36,619 nucleotides of DNA from a virus. The stretch spans positions 1 to 36,619 of IMG/VR virus record IMGVR_UViG_3300042505_000272; one strand, 5' to 3'. Positions 8,178-15,306 of the stretch are shown piece by piece; positions within the stretch are counted from its first letter, which is position 1, and each line of letters starts with the position of its first letter. A model generated the notes under the pieces. It had not been told where the DNA came from, searched no databases, and was given only the letters and a program-made list of their open reading frames with translations. A program made the translations under genes and the position numbers.

Positions 8178-8401
8178 TGGGAACCGGTTACACAAATTAT
8201 TGGGGAAGTATGTGGGACAGTAATTGGCAATGGACTCTAAAGTTTGCTTGGTTGCCTGCTAAACTAGATAACGGTGATTTTGTTTGGTGGCGTGAATACT
8301 ATCACGGTGTCAGGATTATTCATGGACCCGGCACTCCGGTTGTACTATACCAGTATATGACCGCTGAAGAATATACCTGGAAGGCGTTACAAGAGTCGTA
8401 A
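8177..8401 (+). CDS. Unknown small Trp/Tyr-rich protein
   Basis: 74 residues from the ATG at 8177, which overlaps the preceding TGA; a GTG one codon earlier is possible. It is strikingly aromatic (GYTNYWGSMWDSNWQWTLKF, then FVWWREYYHGVRI), with 7 Trp. No family is recognised. The C-terminus (TAEEYTWKALQES) looks like a surface helix. It is followed at once by a strong terminator, so it ends the uvsE operon. Confidence 0.55.
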   Translation: MGTGYTNYWGSMWDSNWQWTLKFAWLPAKLDNGDFVWWREYYHGVRIIHGPGTPVVLYQYMTAEEYTWKALQES

Positions 8402-8428
8402 AATAACACCGCAAGGTGTTATTTTTTT
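8402..8428 (+). terminator. Rho-independent terminator after the uvsE operon
   Basis: AATAACACC (8402-8410), loop GCAA, GGTGTTATT (8415-8423), then a T run to 8428: a 9-bp stem with a GNRA-type tetraloop. It overlaps the TAA of the preceding gene by none and abuts it. Confidence 0.92.
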
Positions 8429-8440
8429 GGAAGATTTTGG

Positions 8441-8469
8441 TTGACATTTTGGTTTTTTGGCTGTATAAT
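8441..8469 (+). promoter_or_regulatory. Sigma70-type promoter
   Basis: TTGACA (8441-8446), 17 nt, TATAAT (8464-8469), 12 nt after the terminator. It drives the small-gene operon starting at 8502. The context GGTTGACA is shared with the other promoters of this class. Confidence 0.9.
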
Positions 8470-8501
8470 GCAACACATAAACTAACAACACGGAGCAAAA
8501 T

Positions 8502-8780
8502 ATGACAACTTCAATTAAAACACAAGCTGATTTAGATTGGGAAATTCAATGCTACGGTATGACAGAAGGTTCTGTTAAACACCTTGTAGAATCACAGGCT
8601 TTTCCAGGTACAGAGTTAATGTTTGCCGCTGGTATATTAAGTGATGCTCAAGAAATACTTTCAGCAGAATGGAACCCAAACGGCGTAGATGCTCATCATG
8701 CTAACCGCGCTCGCCAGATGATTAACTGCGCCAAATACATCATGTTCAATCAAATGCGTGAAGAAAGAGCAGCAGCTTAA
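8502..8780 (+). CDS. Unknown small protein (92 aa)
   Basis: ATG preceded by CGGAG at about 6 nt. 92 residues, mostly helical (VESQAFPGTELMFAAGILSD, then AHHANRARQMINCAKYIMFN). No family is recognised. It is the first gene of an operon under a perfect sigma70-type promoter and is joined to the next gene by a TAATG overlap. Its position among small genes suggests an early host-interaction or regulatory role, which is inference only. Confidence 0.7.
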   Translation: MTTSIKTQADLDWEIQCYGMTEGSVKHLVESQAFPGTELMFAAGILSDAQEILSAEWNPNGVDAHHANRARQMINCAKYIMFNQMREERAAA

Positions 8781-8977
8781 TGATAGATGGATTTGATCAT
8801 GTAGGTGACGATCATAAGTGTAGTGTTTGCTCTTGCGAATTCACTGAAGACGAGGGCGGCCTACTAGGATACTTTGGTATGTTGCCAGTGGCGTTTTGTC
8901 CGTTTTGTTTTAGTTCGATGTGTGACATGGTTAGTCAATTATCAACGGATGAAGATCTTGAAGAGGAGAGTGATTAA
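8780..8977 (+). CDS. Small Cys-rich, probable zinc-binding protein
   Basis: 65 residues. The cysteines are arranged CSVCSC (residues 14-19) and FCPFCFSSMC (39-48), giving two CxxC knuckles about 20 residues apart, a likely zinc ribbon. The C-terminal tail is acidic (STDEDLEEESD). It overlaps both neighbours by 1 nt (TAATG), so it is translated as part of a tight operon. Zinc ribbons of this size in phages often bind nucleic acid or RNA polymerase; no target can be named. Confidence 0.65.
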   Translation: MIDGFDHVGDDHKCSVCSCEFTEDEGGLLGYFGMLPVAFCPFCFSSMCDMVSQLSTDEDLEEESD

Positions 8978-9405
8978 TGGGCTTAGACATGTATGCGTAT
9001 GCCGCCGCTAGAGACGGACAACAAAAAGAATTTTGGGCCGATGGTGAATTTGATCCAGAAACTGGTGACTACGTTAACGATAAAGTAACCAAACCTATTG
9101 AAATTGCCTATTGGCGCAAACACCCAAACCTACATGGTTGGATGGAAGAACTTTGGCGCAGTAAAGGTTCACCTGCAGATGTCGACGATGACACAATGTT
9201 CAACGGTATTGAACTTGAACTAACATGGGAAGATATAGACATGTTAGAGGAAGACATCAATCAAGGCGCACTACCCGGTACCAGTGGTTTCTTCTTTGGT
9301 GATCCAGCAGATGACTACTACCGTGAAGATGACTTAAAGTTTATTCGAGAAGCACGTAGTCAGTTGTTCTTAGGTTTACGTGTTTTTTATAATTCAAGTT
9401 GGTAG
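8977..9405 (+). CDS. Conserved phage protein (MGLDMYAY family), unknown function
   Basis: 142 residues. The opening MGLDMYAYAAARDG and the block IEIAYWRKHPNLHGWMEELW match a protein type I know from many phages, with no established function; some database entries carry misleading enzyme names. The rest is acidic (DVDDDTMFNGIELELTWEDI). It follows the zinc-ribbon gene by a TAATG overlap. The next promoter's poor -35 region begins at its stop codon. Confidence 0.7.
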   Translation: MGLDMYAYAAARDGQQKEFWADGEFDPETGDYVNDKVTKPIEIAYWRKHPNLHGWMEELWRSKGSPADVDDDTMFNGIELELTWEDIDMLEEDINQGALPGTSGFFFGDPADDYYREDDLKFIREARSQLFLGLRVFYNSSW

Positions 9406-9429
9406 ATTTTGGTTAAATGAGTCTATAAT
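9399..9429 (+). promoter_or_regulatory. Sigma70-type promoter with a degenerate -35
   Basis: TATAAT at 9424-9429 in the context GAGTCTATAATAG is identical to the promoter at 10109. The -35 is poor: TTGGTA (9399-9404) at 19 nt, or GGTAGA at 17 nt. It sits across the stop codon of the upstream gene. It may need an activator or be a weakened copy. Confidence 0.6.
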
Positions 9430-9458
9430 AGCATTTAACAGTTAGATAAGGAGCCAAT

Positions 9459-9695
9459 ATGTTTGTATACCTAAAAGCAGATGAAGGCAAAATTGTAGTT
9501 AGTATAGACGATTCTGTAGTAGGTTCTGTTAACTCAGCCCAAGAACTTGCAGAGCTATTTAGAACCCACGGTGTTACTCTAGAGTCAGAAATTTACAATA
9601 GTAGTAGTATTGATTTTGCTGATGAATACGGATTTGAGTCCGAGGGTGATGCGCACGAAATTATTGAACAAGCATTGGAATTAATCGGAGAATAG
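9459..9695 (+). CDS. Unknown small acidic protein (78 aa)
   Basis: A strong Shine-Dalgarno (AAGGAG) lies 6 nt before the ATG. 78 residues, acidic, with the pattern KIVVSIDDSVVGSVNSAQEL at the start and DAHEIIEQALELIGE at the end: short strands then a helix. No family is recognised. It is the first gene of a three-gene set, and the next gene starts 1 nt after its stop. Confidence 0.65.
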   Translation: MFVYLKADEGKIVVSIDDSVVGSVNSAQELAELFRTHGVTLESEIYNSSSIDFADEYGFESEGDAHEIIEQALELIGE

Positions 9696-9696
9696 T

Positions 9697-9879
9697 ATGG
9701 ATAAGGCAATTAAAGTAATTAAAGGTATTGGCGAAGTTGGTATTGACACAAATGCTAGCCCGGGCGCAGGTCCTTACTATGTTAAGCACTATCGCACAGG
9801 CTATGACGTGTGTGGCTTTGACTCAGTAGAAGAAGCACTAATGGAGTTAGAATTTGTTGAAGACGGAGCACTAGCCTAG
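9697..9879 (+). CDS. Unknown small protein (60 aa)
   Basis: 60 residues: KAIKVIKGIGEVGIDTNASP, then YYVKHYRTGYDVCGFDSVEE, ending in an acidic tail. The beta-strand/helix pattern resembles small one-domain phage proteins, but no family is recognised. A GGAG motif lies within the end of the previous gene. Its TAG overlaps the GTG start of the membrane protein downstream. Confidence 0.6.
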   Translation: MDKAIKVIKGIGEVGIDTNASPGAGPYYVKHYRTGYDVCGFDSVEEALMELEFVEDGALA

Positions 9880-10112
9880 TGACCAAAGACCAAATAACCA
9901 TTTGGTTAGAATGGGTTGGTACTGTTATTCTAATCTTAGGTACCGCAGTCAACAGTATGGGGTACTATCCCGTTGGTCCGATAATATTATGTGTGGGCGG
10001 TGCGTTCTGGCTAGCGGTTAGTATACGCTGGAATAAACCTAGTCTAGTTGTGGTTAACATTGTTATGATGATGACATCAATTGGTGGCATGCTTTGGAAA
10101 TATTTTGGTTGA
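9879..10112 (+). CDS. Small membrane protein (77 aa)
   Basis: The GTG start overlaps the previous stop by 1 nt. 77 residues with two or three hydrophobic segments: WVGTVILILGTAVNSMGYY (11-29), VGPIILCVGGAFWLAVSI (31-48) and LVVVNIVMMMTSIGGMLW (55-72). It is very probably an inner-membrane protein. Its last codons GGT TGA form part of the -35 box of the next promoter. Function is unknown; holin-like or superinfection roles are possible but not supported by further evidence. Confidence 0.65.
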   Translation: MTKDQITIWLEWVGTVILILGTAVNSMGYYPVGPIILCVGGAFWLAVSIRWNKPSLVVVNIVMMMTSIGGMLWKYFG

Positions 10113-10137
10113 CTTTTTGATTAAATGAGTCTATAAT
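10109..10137 (+). promoter_or_regulatory. Sigma70-type promoter overlapping a stop codon
   Basis: TTGACT (10109-10114), 17 nt, TATAAT (10132-10137). The TGA inside the -35 is the stop codon of the upstream membrane protein. It drives the zinc-finger gene at 10168. Confidence 0.88.
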
Positions 10138-10167
10138 AGTATTTGAAATTAATTAACAAGGAACACC

Positions 10168-10419
10168 ATGAAAGAACTACAGTTAAACGACGACTTCGCA
10201 TATAACAACGAAGAAGAAGCCGAAATGGGACAGCTACATGCTATTCATAATAACATGAATGCCATTGCTAATGTCCGTCGTCAACTTGAACAACAAGCCG
10301 CACAGCCGAGTCTAGAAGAGTGCGAGGAGTGTGGTGACGAGATTCCGGAAGCACGTAGGTTAGCTATGCCAGGTTGTAAACTTTGTATTTTTTGTAAAGA
10401 GAAACAAGAACGTCATTAA
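10168..10419 (+). CDS. DksA/TraR-type zinc-finger protein
   Basis: 83 residues. The C-terminal half reads CEECGDEIPEARRLAMPG then CKLCIFCKEKQERH. The pattern C..CG..IP..R...P....C..C is the C4 zinc finger of the DksA/TraR family, whose members bind RNA polymerase through the secondary channel and change promoter choice. The N-terminal half is a short helical region (NNMNAIANVRRQLEQQAAQP), as in short TraR-like proteins. It has its own near-perfect promoter, consistent with an early transcription-modulating role, though family members in phages are not all proven to act this way. Confidence 0.8.
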   Translation: MKELQLNDDFAYNNEEEAEMGQLHAIHNNMNAIANVRRQLEQQAAQPSLEECEECGDEIPEARRLAMPGCKLCIFCKEKQERH

Positions 10420-10423
10420 ATAT
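10416..10423 (+). promoter_or_regulatory. Candidate late promoter (TTAAATAT)
   Basis: TTAAATAT overlaps the stop codon of the zinc-finger gene and lies 4 nt before the ATG at 10428. The same octamer precedes the large virion gene at 22888. Confidence 0.35.
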
Positions 10424-10427
10424 AGTG

Positions 10428-11321
10428 ATGCTCACACAAGTTCAAATTGAATATGCTAACCCTCAACAATTAGATGATACCTATACAGTCTCATTCAATT
10501 TAAGATCAAACTCGGTTGTTGGCCGTTGGGTCAAACAGGTACAGATAGCACAGACTAAATGGACAATTGATGATCCTAATAGATTTTATAGTTTTAGTCC
10601 ATTTAGTCAGCAGGTCACAACAGCCCTATCAAAGATTAATAGCACTATAGATGTTATTAATGAATTTGAGCCAATCATAGATCGACGCCTGTCAGATATA
10701 CACGATCAAGATACATTAAATTATCTACATCATATATTTGAAGTCTATCACGGACTGTTAGACCAGCAGACATCCGAGTTTTGGCAACGTAGCACACCCG
10801 AGGTACATCGTGCCCTGGCTGATCTAAACATTCAAGTACACGAGTGTGAAGTTGTTGGGCGATATAATGTTGATGTCAGCAAACCATTCCATATTGTAAC
10901 TTGGTATAAAATGCCCAAGTTTGATGTGTTGGCTGACAGCGATTATTCACTATTCGAAGATCGCAGTCAAGCAGGTACTATCTATCTACTCTATACAGAA
11001 ATTGGCAAAACGTTTGAAGACCTTGCCATCGATGCCGATCAATATATACATGACGAAGCATTTCGCCCGTTTAGGCATTGTAGTGCTGATTTTTTTGTCA
11101 ACTATTATACCGAAGACACTAGACTAATAGAAGAGAAACGTGTTAAACTAAAACAATACTATGATAGAAACCAAGAGTTTTTTGTTGCTCGAGGGTTAGA
11201 ATGGAATCACCCGTATCTAACCTCAGGTAGATTGCCCTTGGCAGATATTGATAATTTTTCTACAGATGTAGTAGCAGAGTTAGCAACAAGACAGCAGATA
11301 AAATCAATTAAATTTATATAA
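10428..11321 (+). CDS. Unknown 297-residue protein
   Basis: I do not recognise the family. I chose the ATG at 10428; a GTG directly before it is an alternative. Features seen: [20 protein letters not shown] near the start, an acidic helical middle ([20 protein letters not shown]), [18 protein letters not shown], and a C-terminal part with [20 protein letters not shown]. It has no signal peptide and no membrane segment. It sits behind a late-type motif and directly before clpP, whose AAGGAAATATA leader begins after its stop, so it is probably co-transcribed with clpP. Confidence 0.6.
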   Translation: MLTQVQIEYANPQQLDDTYTVSFNLRSNSVVGRWVKQVQIAQTKWTIDDPNRFYSFSPFSQQVTTALSKINSTIDVINEFEPIIDRRLSDIHDQDTLNYLHHIFEVYHGLLDQQTSEFWQRSTPEVHRALADLNIQVHECEVVGRYNVDVSKPFHIVTWYKMPKFDVLADSDYSLFEDRSQAGTIYLLYTEIGKTFEDLAIDADQYIHDEAFRPFRHCSADFFVNYYTEDTRLIEEKRVKLKQYYDRNQEFFVARGLEWNHPYLTSGRLPLADIDNFSTDVVAELATRQQIKSIKFI

Positions 11322-11331
11322 AGGAAATATA

Positions 11332-11952
11332 ATGTCAACCTTAGTACCAATAGTAGTAGAACGCACCGCACAAGGTGAACGTAGTTATGACATTTATTCG
11401 CGTTTACTTAAAGATCGTATTGTTATGTTAGATACTGATGTCAACGAGCATACAGCCAGTTTGGTTGTAGCACAGATGCTGTTCTTAGAAGCAGAAAATT
11501 CAGAGCAGGATATCATGTTCTATATTAATAGTCCGGGTGGTAGTGTTACTGCTGGCCTAGCAATTTATGATACCATGCAGTTTATTCGTCCTGATATTCG
11601 TACTATTGTTATTGGACAGGCCTGTTCAATGGGCAGTTTCTTAGCACAAGCAGGTACAGCAGGTAAGCGTTTTGTTCTGCCAGAAAGCCGCACAATGATT
11701 CACCGTGTTAGCTCAGGTACTCCGGGTACACGTGGTAGCGTACACGTACAGGAACTACAGTTCGAAGATGCTATACGTAGCATGGGAGAAAGTAAACGCT
11801 TAAATGAACGCCTAACACAGTTGTATGTCAAGCACAACACTGCTGGTAAAACCTATGAAGAACTATACGAAACTATGAAGTTTGACACGTTCTTATCAGC
11901 AGAAGAAGCAGTGGCCTACGGTCTAGCAGACGAAGTGATTACTAAACGATAA
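11332..11952 (+). CDS. clpP: ATP-dependent Clp protease proteolytic subunit ClpP
   Basis: 206 residues, the normal length. It is the self-compartmentalising serine protease that degrades proteins fed to it by ClpX or ClpA. The triad is intact: Ser99 in GQACSMGSF, His124 in [10 protein letters not shown] and Asp185 in [17 protein letters not shown]. The handle and oxyanion region [20 protein letters not shown] is canonical. ACSMG replaces the usual AASMG. No Clp ATPase is encoded in this window, so it would have to use host ClpX/ClpA. A good AAGGAAA site precedes the ATG. Its stop overlaps the next ATG (TAATG). It may work with the phage tmRNA 3.3 kb downstream. Confidence 0.95.
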   Translation: MSTLVPIVVERTAQGERSYDIYSRLLKDRIVMLDTDVNEHTASLVVAQMLFLEAENSEQDIMFYINSPGGSVTAGLAIYDTMQFIRPDIRTIVIGQACSMGSFLAQAGTAGKRFVLPESRTMIHRVSSGTPGTRGSVHVQELQFEDAIRSMGESKRLNERLTQLYVKHNTAGKTYEELYETMKFDTFLSAEEAVAYGLADEVITKR

Positions 11953-13145
11953 TGTTCTTTCACGTCAGTCACTCACATCAGGATAACTTTCCGCACAACT
12001 TTCAAGTTGACAACTTTGTTGTTAGTATGGACAACGGATGGACTCGTTACGCTGATGGAGTTTGGTTTAAAGGTTATCTCGATAGCGGGCTACTATTAGA
12101 TCATATAGACGATATATGCCAGGAACTTGAACCTAGTCGCACAGGTAACTTCTGTGTAATCAACTGTACAGAAGACGGTGTACGCATACACAGTGACCGT
12201 TTACGCAGTTTTCCTTTGTTTTATAGTCCTACACTAGGGCTTTCGAATTTACACAAGTTTGACGAAACAATTTGGACTGATTGCCTAGTTAGATTAAATC
12301 CGGACCTGTCTTTGAGCCGTGAATACTTTGATCCAATTGGTTCAATCGACACTAGTCCGTTGACCTTAGAACAAGTAGTAGAGCAAGTTGATCTTATATT
12401 AGATCGCAAAGCACAGACATTCTTGTCGCAGTTGTCAGACCCTATACGAGTATATCTAAGTGGCGGCATGGACACTGCCCTGCTGTTTTCCTATATCCAA
12501 AAACACGCAGAATACAAACTAGTGCTAAACAATCATGTAGACTATGATTACTTCTATCTAAAGAATCACGGAAAGATAGGACAGTTTTGGGGATATCATC
12601 AGATACATCATTGGAATGAACCATGTGTGCTGGCCAGTGGTGCGCCGGGTGATGAATTTACTCTACGCAGTCCCGTTACTAGTAATATGCTGTTATTACA
12701 CTATGGTACTAGTATTCCTAAACTGTTGGAAGAGAATACCAACTGTCTACACTATACCTATTTCAACCAACAGAAGTATCTAGATGCTTGGCATAAACAG
12801 CAAGATGAATATACTCACGTAGGACTAGCAGATACAATCAAAGTCTGCGCTAATTATAATGTTAACGATTGGCAACATTGGCATTTTGGTAATACTATTA
12901 CTTGGACACCTTTGCGAGATATCGAGATATTTAAATTAGTAGCTAGACTACAGCCCAATGATTTAATTAAACAGATTATGGACAGCGCACTACATAAACA
13001 ATTGATAGCTAAAAATAATCCAGATATATTGGGTTATTTGTCCGAGCAAAAGAATTCAACTACTTACTTGGAAAATCTAACAGCTCTGACACCTCTGGAC
13101 AATAGTCAACTAGATATGCGTTCTTGGCGCGATCTATTTTTGTAA
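11952..13145 (+). CDS. Asparagine-synthetase-like PP-loop ATPase
   Basis: 397 residues. SGGMDTALLF (170-179) in IRVYLSGGMDTALLFSYI is the adenylating PP-loop of AsnB-type enzymes (SGGxDS), and ASGAPGDEFTLRS corresponds to the second conserved G.GGDE block. Residues 1-120 look like a shortened glutaminase-type domain, with SDRLRSFPLFY as its equivalent of DR.G..PL.y. However, there is no Cys at position 2, so glutamine hydrolysis is unlikely. Such proteins form amides using ATP, including lasso- and graspetide-like or glycan-amidation relatives. The last 86 nt overlap the convergent radical SAM gene. It is coupled to clpP by a 1-nt overlap. Confidence 0.75.
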   Translation: MFFHVSHSHQDNFPHNFQVDNFVVSMDNGWTRYADGVWFKGYLDSGLLLDHIDDICQELEPSRTGNFCVINCTEDGVRIHSDRLRSFPLFYSPTLGLSNLHKFDETIWTDCLVRLNPDLSLSREYFDPIGSIDTSPLTLEQVVEQVDLILDRKAQTFLSQLSDPIRVYLSGGMDTALLFSYIQKHAEYKLVLNNHVDYDYFYLKNHGKIGQFWGYHQIHHWNEPCVLASGAPGDEFTLRSPVTSNMLLLHYGTSIPKLLEENTNCLHYTYFNQQKYLDAWHKQQDEYTHVGLADTIKVCANYNVNDWQHWHFGNTITWTPLRDIEIFKLVARLQPNDLIKQIMDSALHKQLIAKNNPDILGYLSEQKNSTTYLENLTALTPLDNSQLDMRSWRDLFL

Positions 13146-14202
13146 CATAATCCACAAATTTTTCGTGTAGTTCTCTGTTATATTTAACAGTATTAAGATT
13201 ATTAATGATAGCTGTAACAGCATTAACAGCATTGGATTTTTGATCTGATTCTATATTAGCCGAATCAAGCACAGTTAAACATTCCGCTAGTCTAGCAGTT
13301 AGCTTGGGTCGTAGACTTGTGGGAATCACAGCTTCTGTAAAGATATCTTCGGCAGCAATACCAAACGAAACAACCTTAGGCCAATCTTGAGCCAATAGAC
13401 TAACAACATCTAATAGATAGTAGTAATTGTAAACTGATGTAGTTATGTTTACTCTAACTTCAACGTGCGGTAGTTCTTTGCGCACATGATCAAAGTTACT
13501 TTGGACATCGGACCAAATTGTACCAAATCTAATATACTCGGCGGCATGGCCCACAGCATCTAAACTGTAGATCAAGGTAAACTTACGATCAGTATTAGCT
13601 AGTAGATCTGTTCGTAGGACTGACCCATTAGTAAACGCAGACAGGTCTGCTCGAGTGTTGGCTAAACTCCACTGCCAAAACTCCAAGCAACTTGGATCAT
13701 AGAATGGTTCACCACCAAGTACAATAATATTCTTCAGTCTATCTTTAACTGCTAGTAGTGAATCATACGGTGATGATGTATTCTTAACGTAGTCTTTAAA
13801 TGGGTCAGCTAGACCTGCTCGTTTGTAAAAGTCCGCTACTCTAGTACTAGCAGGTGTCCAACAGGTTTGGCAGGCAAAATTACATACATTACCCGGGCGG
13901 ATTTCTAAGGTTATATCATCTAGCGAGTAATTAGCATAGGCGCTAGCACCCCCTAAACGTATGCTGTCTGCTCGCCCTTGTTCTTCCACTACACGGCAAT
14001 CTTCACAGCCCTTAGGCCACACATTATCAGCTAATTGCTGGCGTGCCTGTACTAGATCTGGGTGTTGATGCCAGTTAACTATGCTGACCTTTTGTACGGT
14101 ATGATTGCTACGCCATTGATCGTCGCTACGCCACGTACAGCAGGGCTTTAAAAAGTCATGATATTGTAGGGCTATGCCGTTAGATAAAAATTTACATTCC
14201 AT
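13060..14202 (-). CDS. Radical SAM protein, twitch/SPASM-like
   Basis: 380 residues. The iron-sulfur motif CNFACQTC (Cys107, Cys111, Cys114; CX3CX2C) is followed by VLGGEPFYDP (161-170), the GGE motif for S-adenosylmethionine. Further up, LKPCCTWRSDD (18-28) and GCEDCRVVEEQGRADS (65-80) supply four more Cys, as in SPASM/twitch proteins that carry an auxiliary cluster, here placed at the N-terminus. The substrate could be a peptide or small molecule. The ATG lacks a Shine-Dalgarno, but CATAAGTAT, near the late motif, lies 8-16 nt upstream. It overlaps the PP-loop gene tail-to-tail by 86 nt. Confidence 0.85.
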   Translation of the reverse strand: MECKFLSNGIALQYHDFLKPCCTWRSDDQWRSNHTVQKVSIVNWHQHPDLVQARQQLADNVWPKGCEDCRVVEEQGRADSIRLGGASAYANYSLDDITLEIRPGNVCNFACQTCWTPASTRVADFYKRAGLADPFKDYVKNTSSPYDSLLAVKDRLKNIIVLGGEPFYDPSCLEFWQWSLANTRADLSAFTNGSVLRTDLLANTDRKFTLIYSLDAVGHAAEYIRFGTIWSDVQSNFDHVRKELPHVEVRVNITTSVYNYYYLLDVVSLLAQDWPKVVSFGIAAEDIFTEAVIPTSLRPKLTARLAECLTVLDSANIESDQKSNAVNAVTAIINNLNTVKYNRELHEKFVDYVTKIDRAKNAYLVDYCPEVSELLDFPSK

Positions 14203-14226
14203 ATGAATACTTATGGTAGATTTCGG

Positions 14227-14255
14227 TTGACAGTTTGGTTTTTTGAGTGTATAAT
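14227..14255 (+). promoter_or_regulatory. Sigma70-type promoter
   Basis: TTGACA (14227-14232), 17 nt, TATAAT (14250-14255). The ATG at 14265 lies 9 nt after the -10, so the mRNA would have at most a few nucleotides of leader. It is divergent from the radical SAM gene. Confidence 0.9.
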
Positions 14256-14264
14256 ACTTGTATT

Positions 14265-14474
14265 ATGAAAATTAAAGAGTATTCAGAATTAACAAGAATT
14301 TGTGGTGGGAACATCACTCCGCAGGCACTTAAACTGGTGTTTGTGGATATAGAATTTCAAACTACTGCCGTTAAGCAAGAGTTTTGGGAGTATATGTTTG
14401 AAATGGGCACAAACTTTGGTGATATCCAAAGTTTTGTAATTCAAGATCGTCAACAACAAGAAGGGAATTATTAA
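14265..14474 (+). CDS. Unknown small protein (69 aa)
   Basis: The start is the ATG at 14265 (MKIKEYSELTRICGGNITPQ); a frame continuing upstream would run through the promoter -10 box and is not used. 69 residues, helical, ending FVIQDRQQQEGNY. No family is recognised. There is almost no leader and no Shine-Dalgarno, so it is probably translated leaderless. The stop TAA overlaps the ATG of the next gene, so the two are co-expressed. Confidence 0.65.
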   Translation: MKIKEYSELTRICGGNITPQALKLVFVDIEFQTTAVKQEFWEYMFEMGTNFGDIQSFVIQDRQQQEGNY

Positions 14475-14782
14475 TGTTTACAGTAACTGGTATTTCAACT
14501 ATTAAAGGTCAAACTAAAGTTCGTTTTGCTAATGATTTGGTTAGCCGTGTTAAAATCTTGGTTAAGGATGGGCATCAAGACATTGAACTTATCGAACTTC
14601 CAAACGCATTGTCTAAACAAGATTGTGTCAAGTATCTAATGACCACAGAATTGTATAGTCAATTCAAAGTGGCTATCGACACCGCAGATGAAAAATATAA
14701 CGGCAGTAATACTGTTAAAGTTTCTAAGCCAGCAATCAGTTTGGAAAGTTTAAAGGCACGTGCTGAAGCTGTGCCAGCCTAG
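14474..14782 (+). CDS. Unknown small protein (102 aa)
   Basis: 102 residues starting at a TAATG overlap, with AAGAAGGG upstream as a good ribosome site. The first part is beta-rich (FTVTGISTIKGQTKVRFAND), followed by a Lys-rich region and a helical, Ala-rich tail (SLESLKARAEAVPA). No family is recognised. It is in an early-type operon with the 69-residue gene. Confidence 0.65.
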   Translation: MFTVTGISTIKGQTKVRFANDLVSRVKILVKDGHQDIELIELPNALSKQDCVKYLMTTELYSQFKVAIDTADEKYNGSNTVKVSKPAISLESLKARAEAVPA

Positions 14783-14790
14783 TAGTAAAT

Positions 14791-14800
14791 CATAAATACT
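14791..14800 (+). promoter_or_regulatory. Candidate late promoter (CATAAATACT)
   Basis: CATAAATACT lies 3 nt before the ATG of a 26-codon ORF. It matches GATAAATACT at 27251 in nine of ten positions. A transcript starting about 10 nt downstream would be leaderless or nearly so. Confidence 0.45.
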
Positions 14801-14803
14801 CAC

Positions 14804-14884
14804 ATGAATGGTGAGTTAAGATTAAACCCGGTAACTGGAGAAGTAGAAGTTTACTACGAAGGTTACTGGATGGCAAAGTATTAA
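14804..14884 (+). CDS. 26-residue peptide gene
   Basis: The peptide begins MNGELRLNPVTGEVEVYYEG and ends YWMAKY. The 'NPVTGEVEVYYEGYW' pattern resembles short beta-hairpin repeats of phage proteins. It is placed directly behind a clear late-type motif. Translation would be leaderless, as there is no Shine-Dalgarno. It may be a genuine small late protein; a precursor peptide for the nearby radical SAM or PP-loop enzymes is a speculative alternative. Confidence 0.4.
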   Translation: MNGELRLNPVTGEVEVYYEGYWMAKY

Positions 14885-14896
14885 AGTATGCTATCT

Positions 14897-14920
14897 AGTA
14901 TATGCTGGGTAGCATATACT
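14897..14920. repeat. Perfect 10-bp hairpin/inverted repeat
   Basis: AGTATATGCT (14897-14906), GGGT, AGCATATACT (14911-14920). No T-tract follows, so it is not a standard terminator. It lies between the 26-codon gene and the promoter of the exported protein and could be an operator or an RNA 3'-end stabiliser. Confidence 0.7.
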
Positions 14921-14961
14921 GAGGTCTGTTAACTAGCACACGATTTTCGGCCTCTTCCGTG

Positions 14962-14967
14962 TATAAT
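14962..14967 (+). promoter_or_regulatory. Probable -10 box for the exported protein/tmRNA unit
   Basis: TATAAT in the context CCGTGTATAATTAATAG. No good -35 is found 16-18 nt upstream (CACGAT region). It would drive the exported protein at 14996 and, by read-through, the tmRNA. Confidence 0.5.
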
Positions 14968-14995
14968 TAATAGTATACACAGAGGAGAAAGTGAA

Positions 14996-15238
14996 ATGTT
15001 AGCACGTAGTTTAGTATTCGTAGCACTTTTAGCAGTAGGAGTAGCACAGGCAGATGAACCGAGCAATGTTGTTAATCAACATCAACTAGCTAAACGTTCG
15101 TATGCGGCACCTGTTAAAGAGAAAGAAGTTCTTGAAGGTGCTAGTGTAACAGAAGAAGTAGTGGTTGATAAAAAACATCAGACGTTGCGTTTACACATGT
15201 TAGGTAAACTTCCTTACATGGAAAAGGCAACTGATTAA
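14996..15238 (+). CDS. Small exported protein (80 aa)
   Basis: A strong ribosome site AGAGGAGAAA precedes the ATG. 80 residues with a clear signal peptide: MLARSLVFVALLAVGVAQA, cleavage after AQA, mature part from DEPSNVVNQHQL. The mature protein is about 61 residues, hydrophilic and Lys/Glu-rich. No family is recognised. It would act in the periplasm or envelope. The permuted tmRNA begins immediately after its stop, with no terminator between, so both are probably made from the same transcript. Confidence 0.7.
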   Translation: MLARSLVFVALLAVGVAQADEPSNVVNQHQLAKRSYAAPVKEKEVLEGASVTEEVVVDKKHQTLRLHMLGKLPYMEKATD

Positions 15239-15240
15239 AG

Positions 15241-15306
15241 AAATTGTTGTATAACTCTTAAAGTAAGGCATGTTGGACGGCGGTTCGATTCCGCCCATCT
15301 CCACCA
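15241..15306 (+). ncRNA. ssrA: tmRNA acceptor piece
   Basis: Contains the 3' strand of P2, the T-stem GGCGG/CCGCC with loop TTCGATT, the 3' acceptor strand CATCTCC, discriminator A and an encoded CCA (15304-15306). The mature 5' end is unknown and may lie a little downstream of 15241. Confidence 0.85.

Noticed and set aside
15250-15255. TATAAC as an own promoter for the tmRNA
   Set aside because: No acceptable -35 at 16-18 nt, and it lies inside the region that pairs as P2; co-transcription with the exported protein is more likely.
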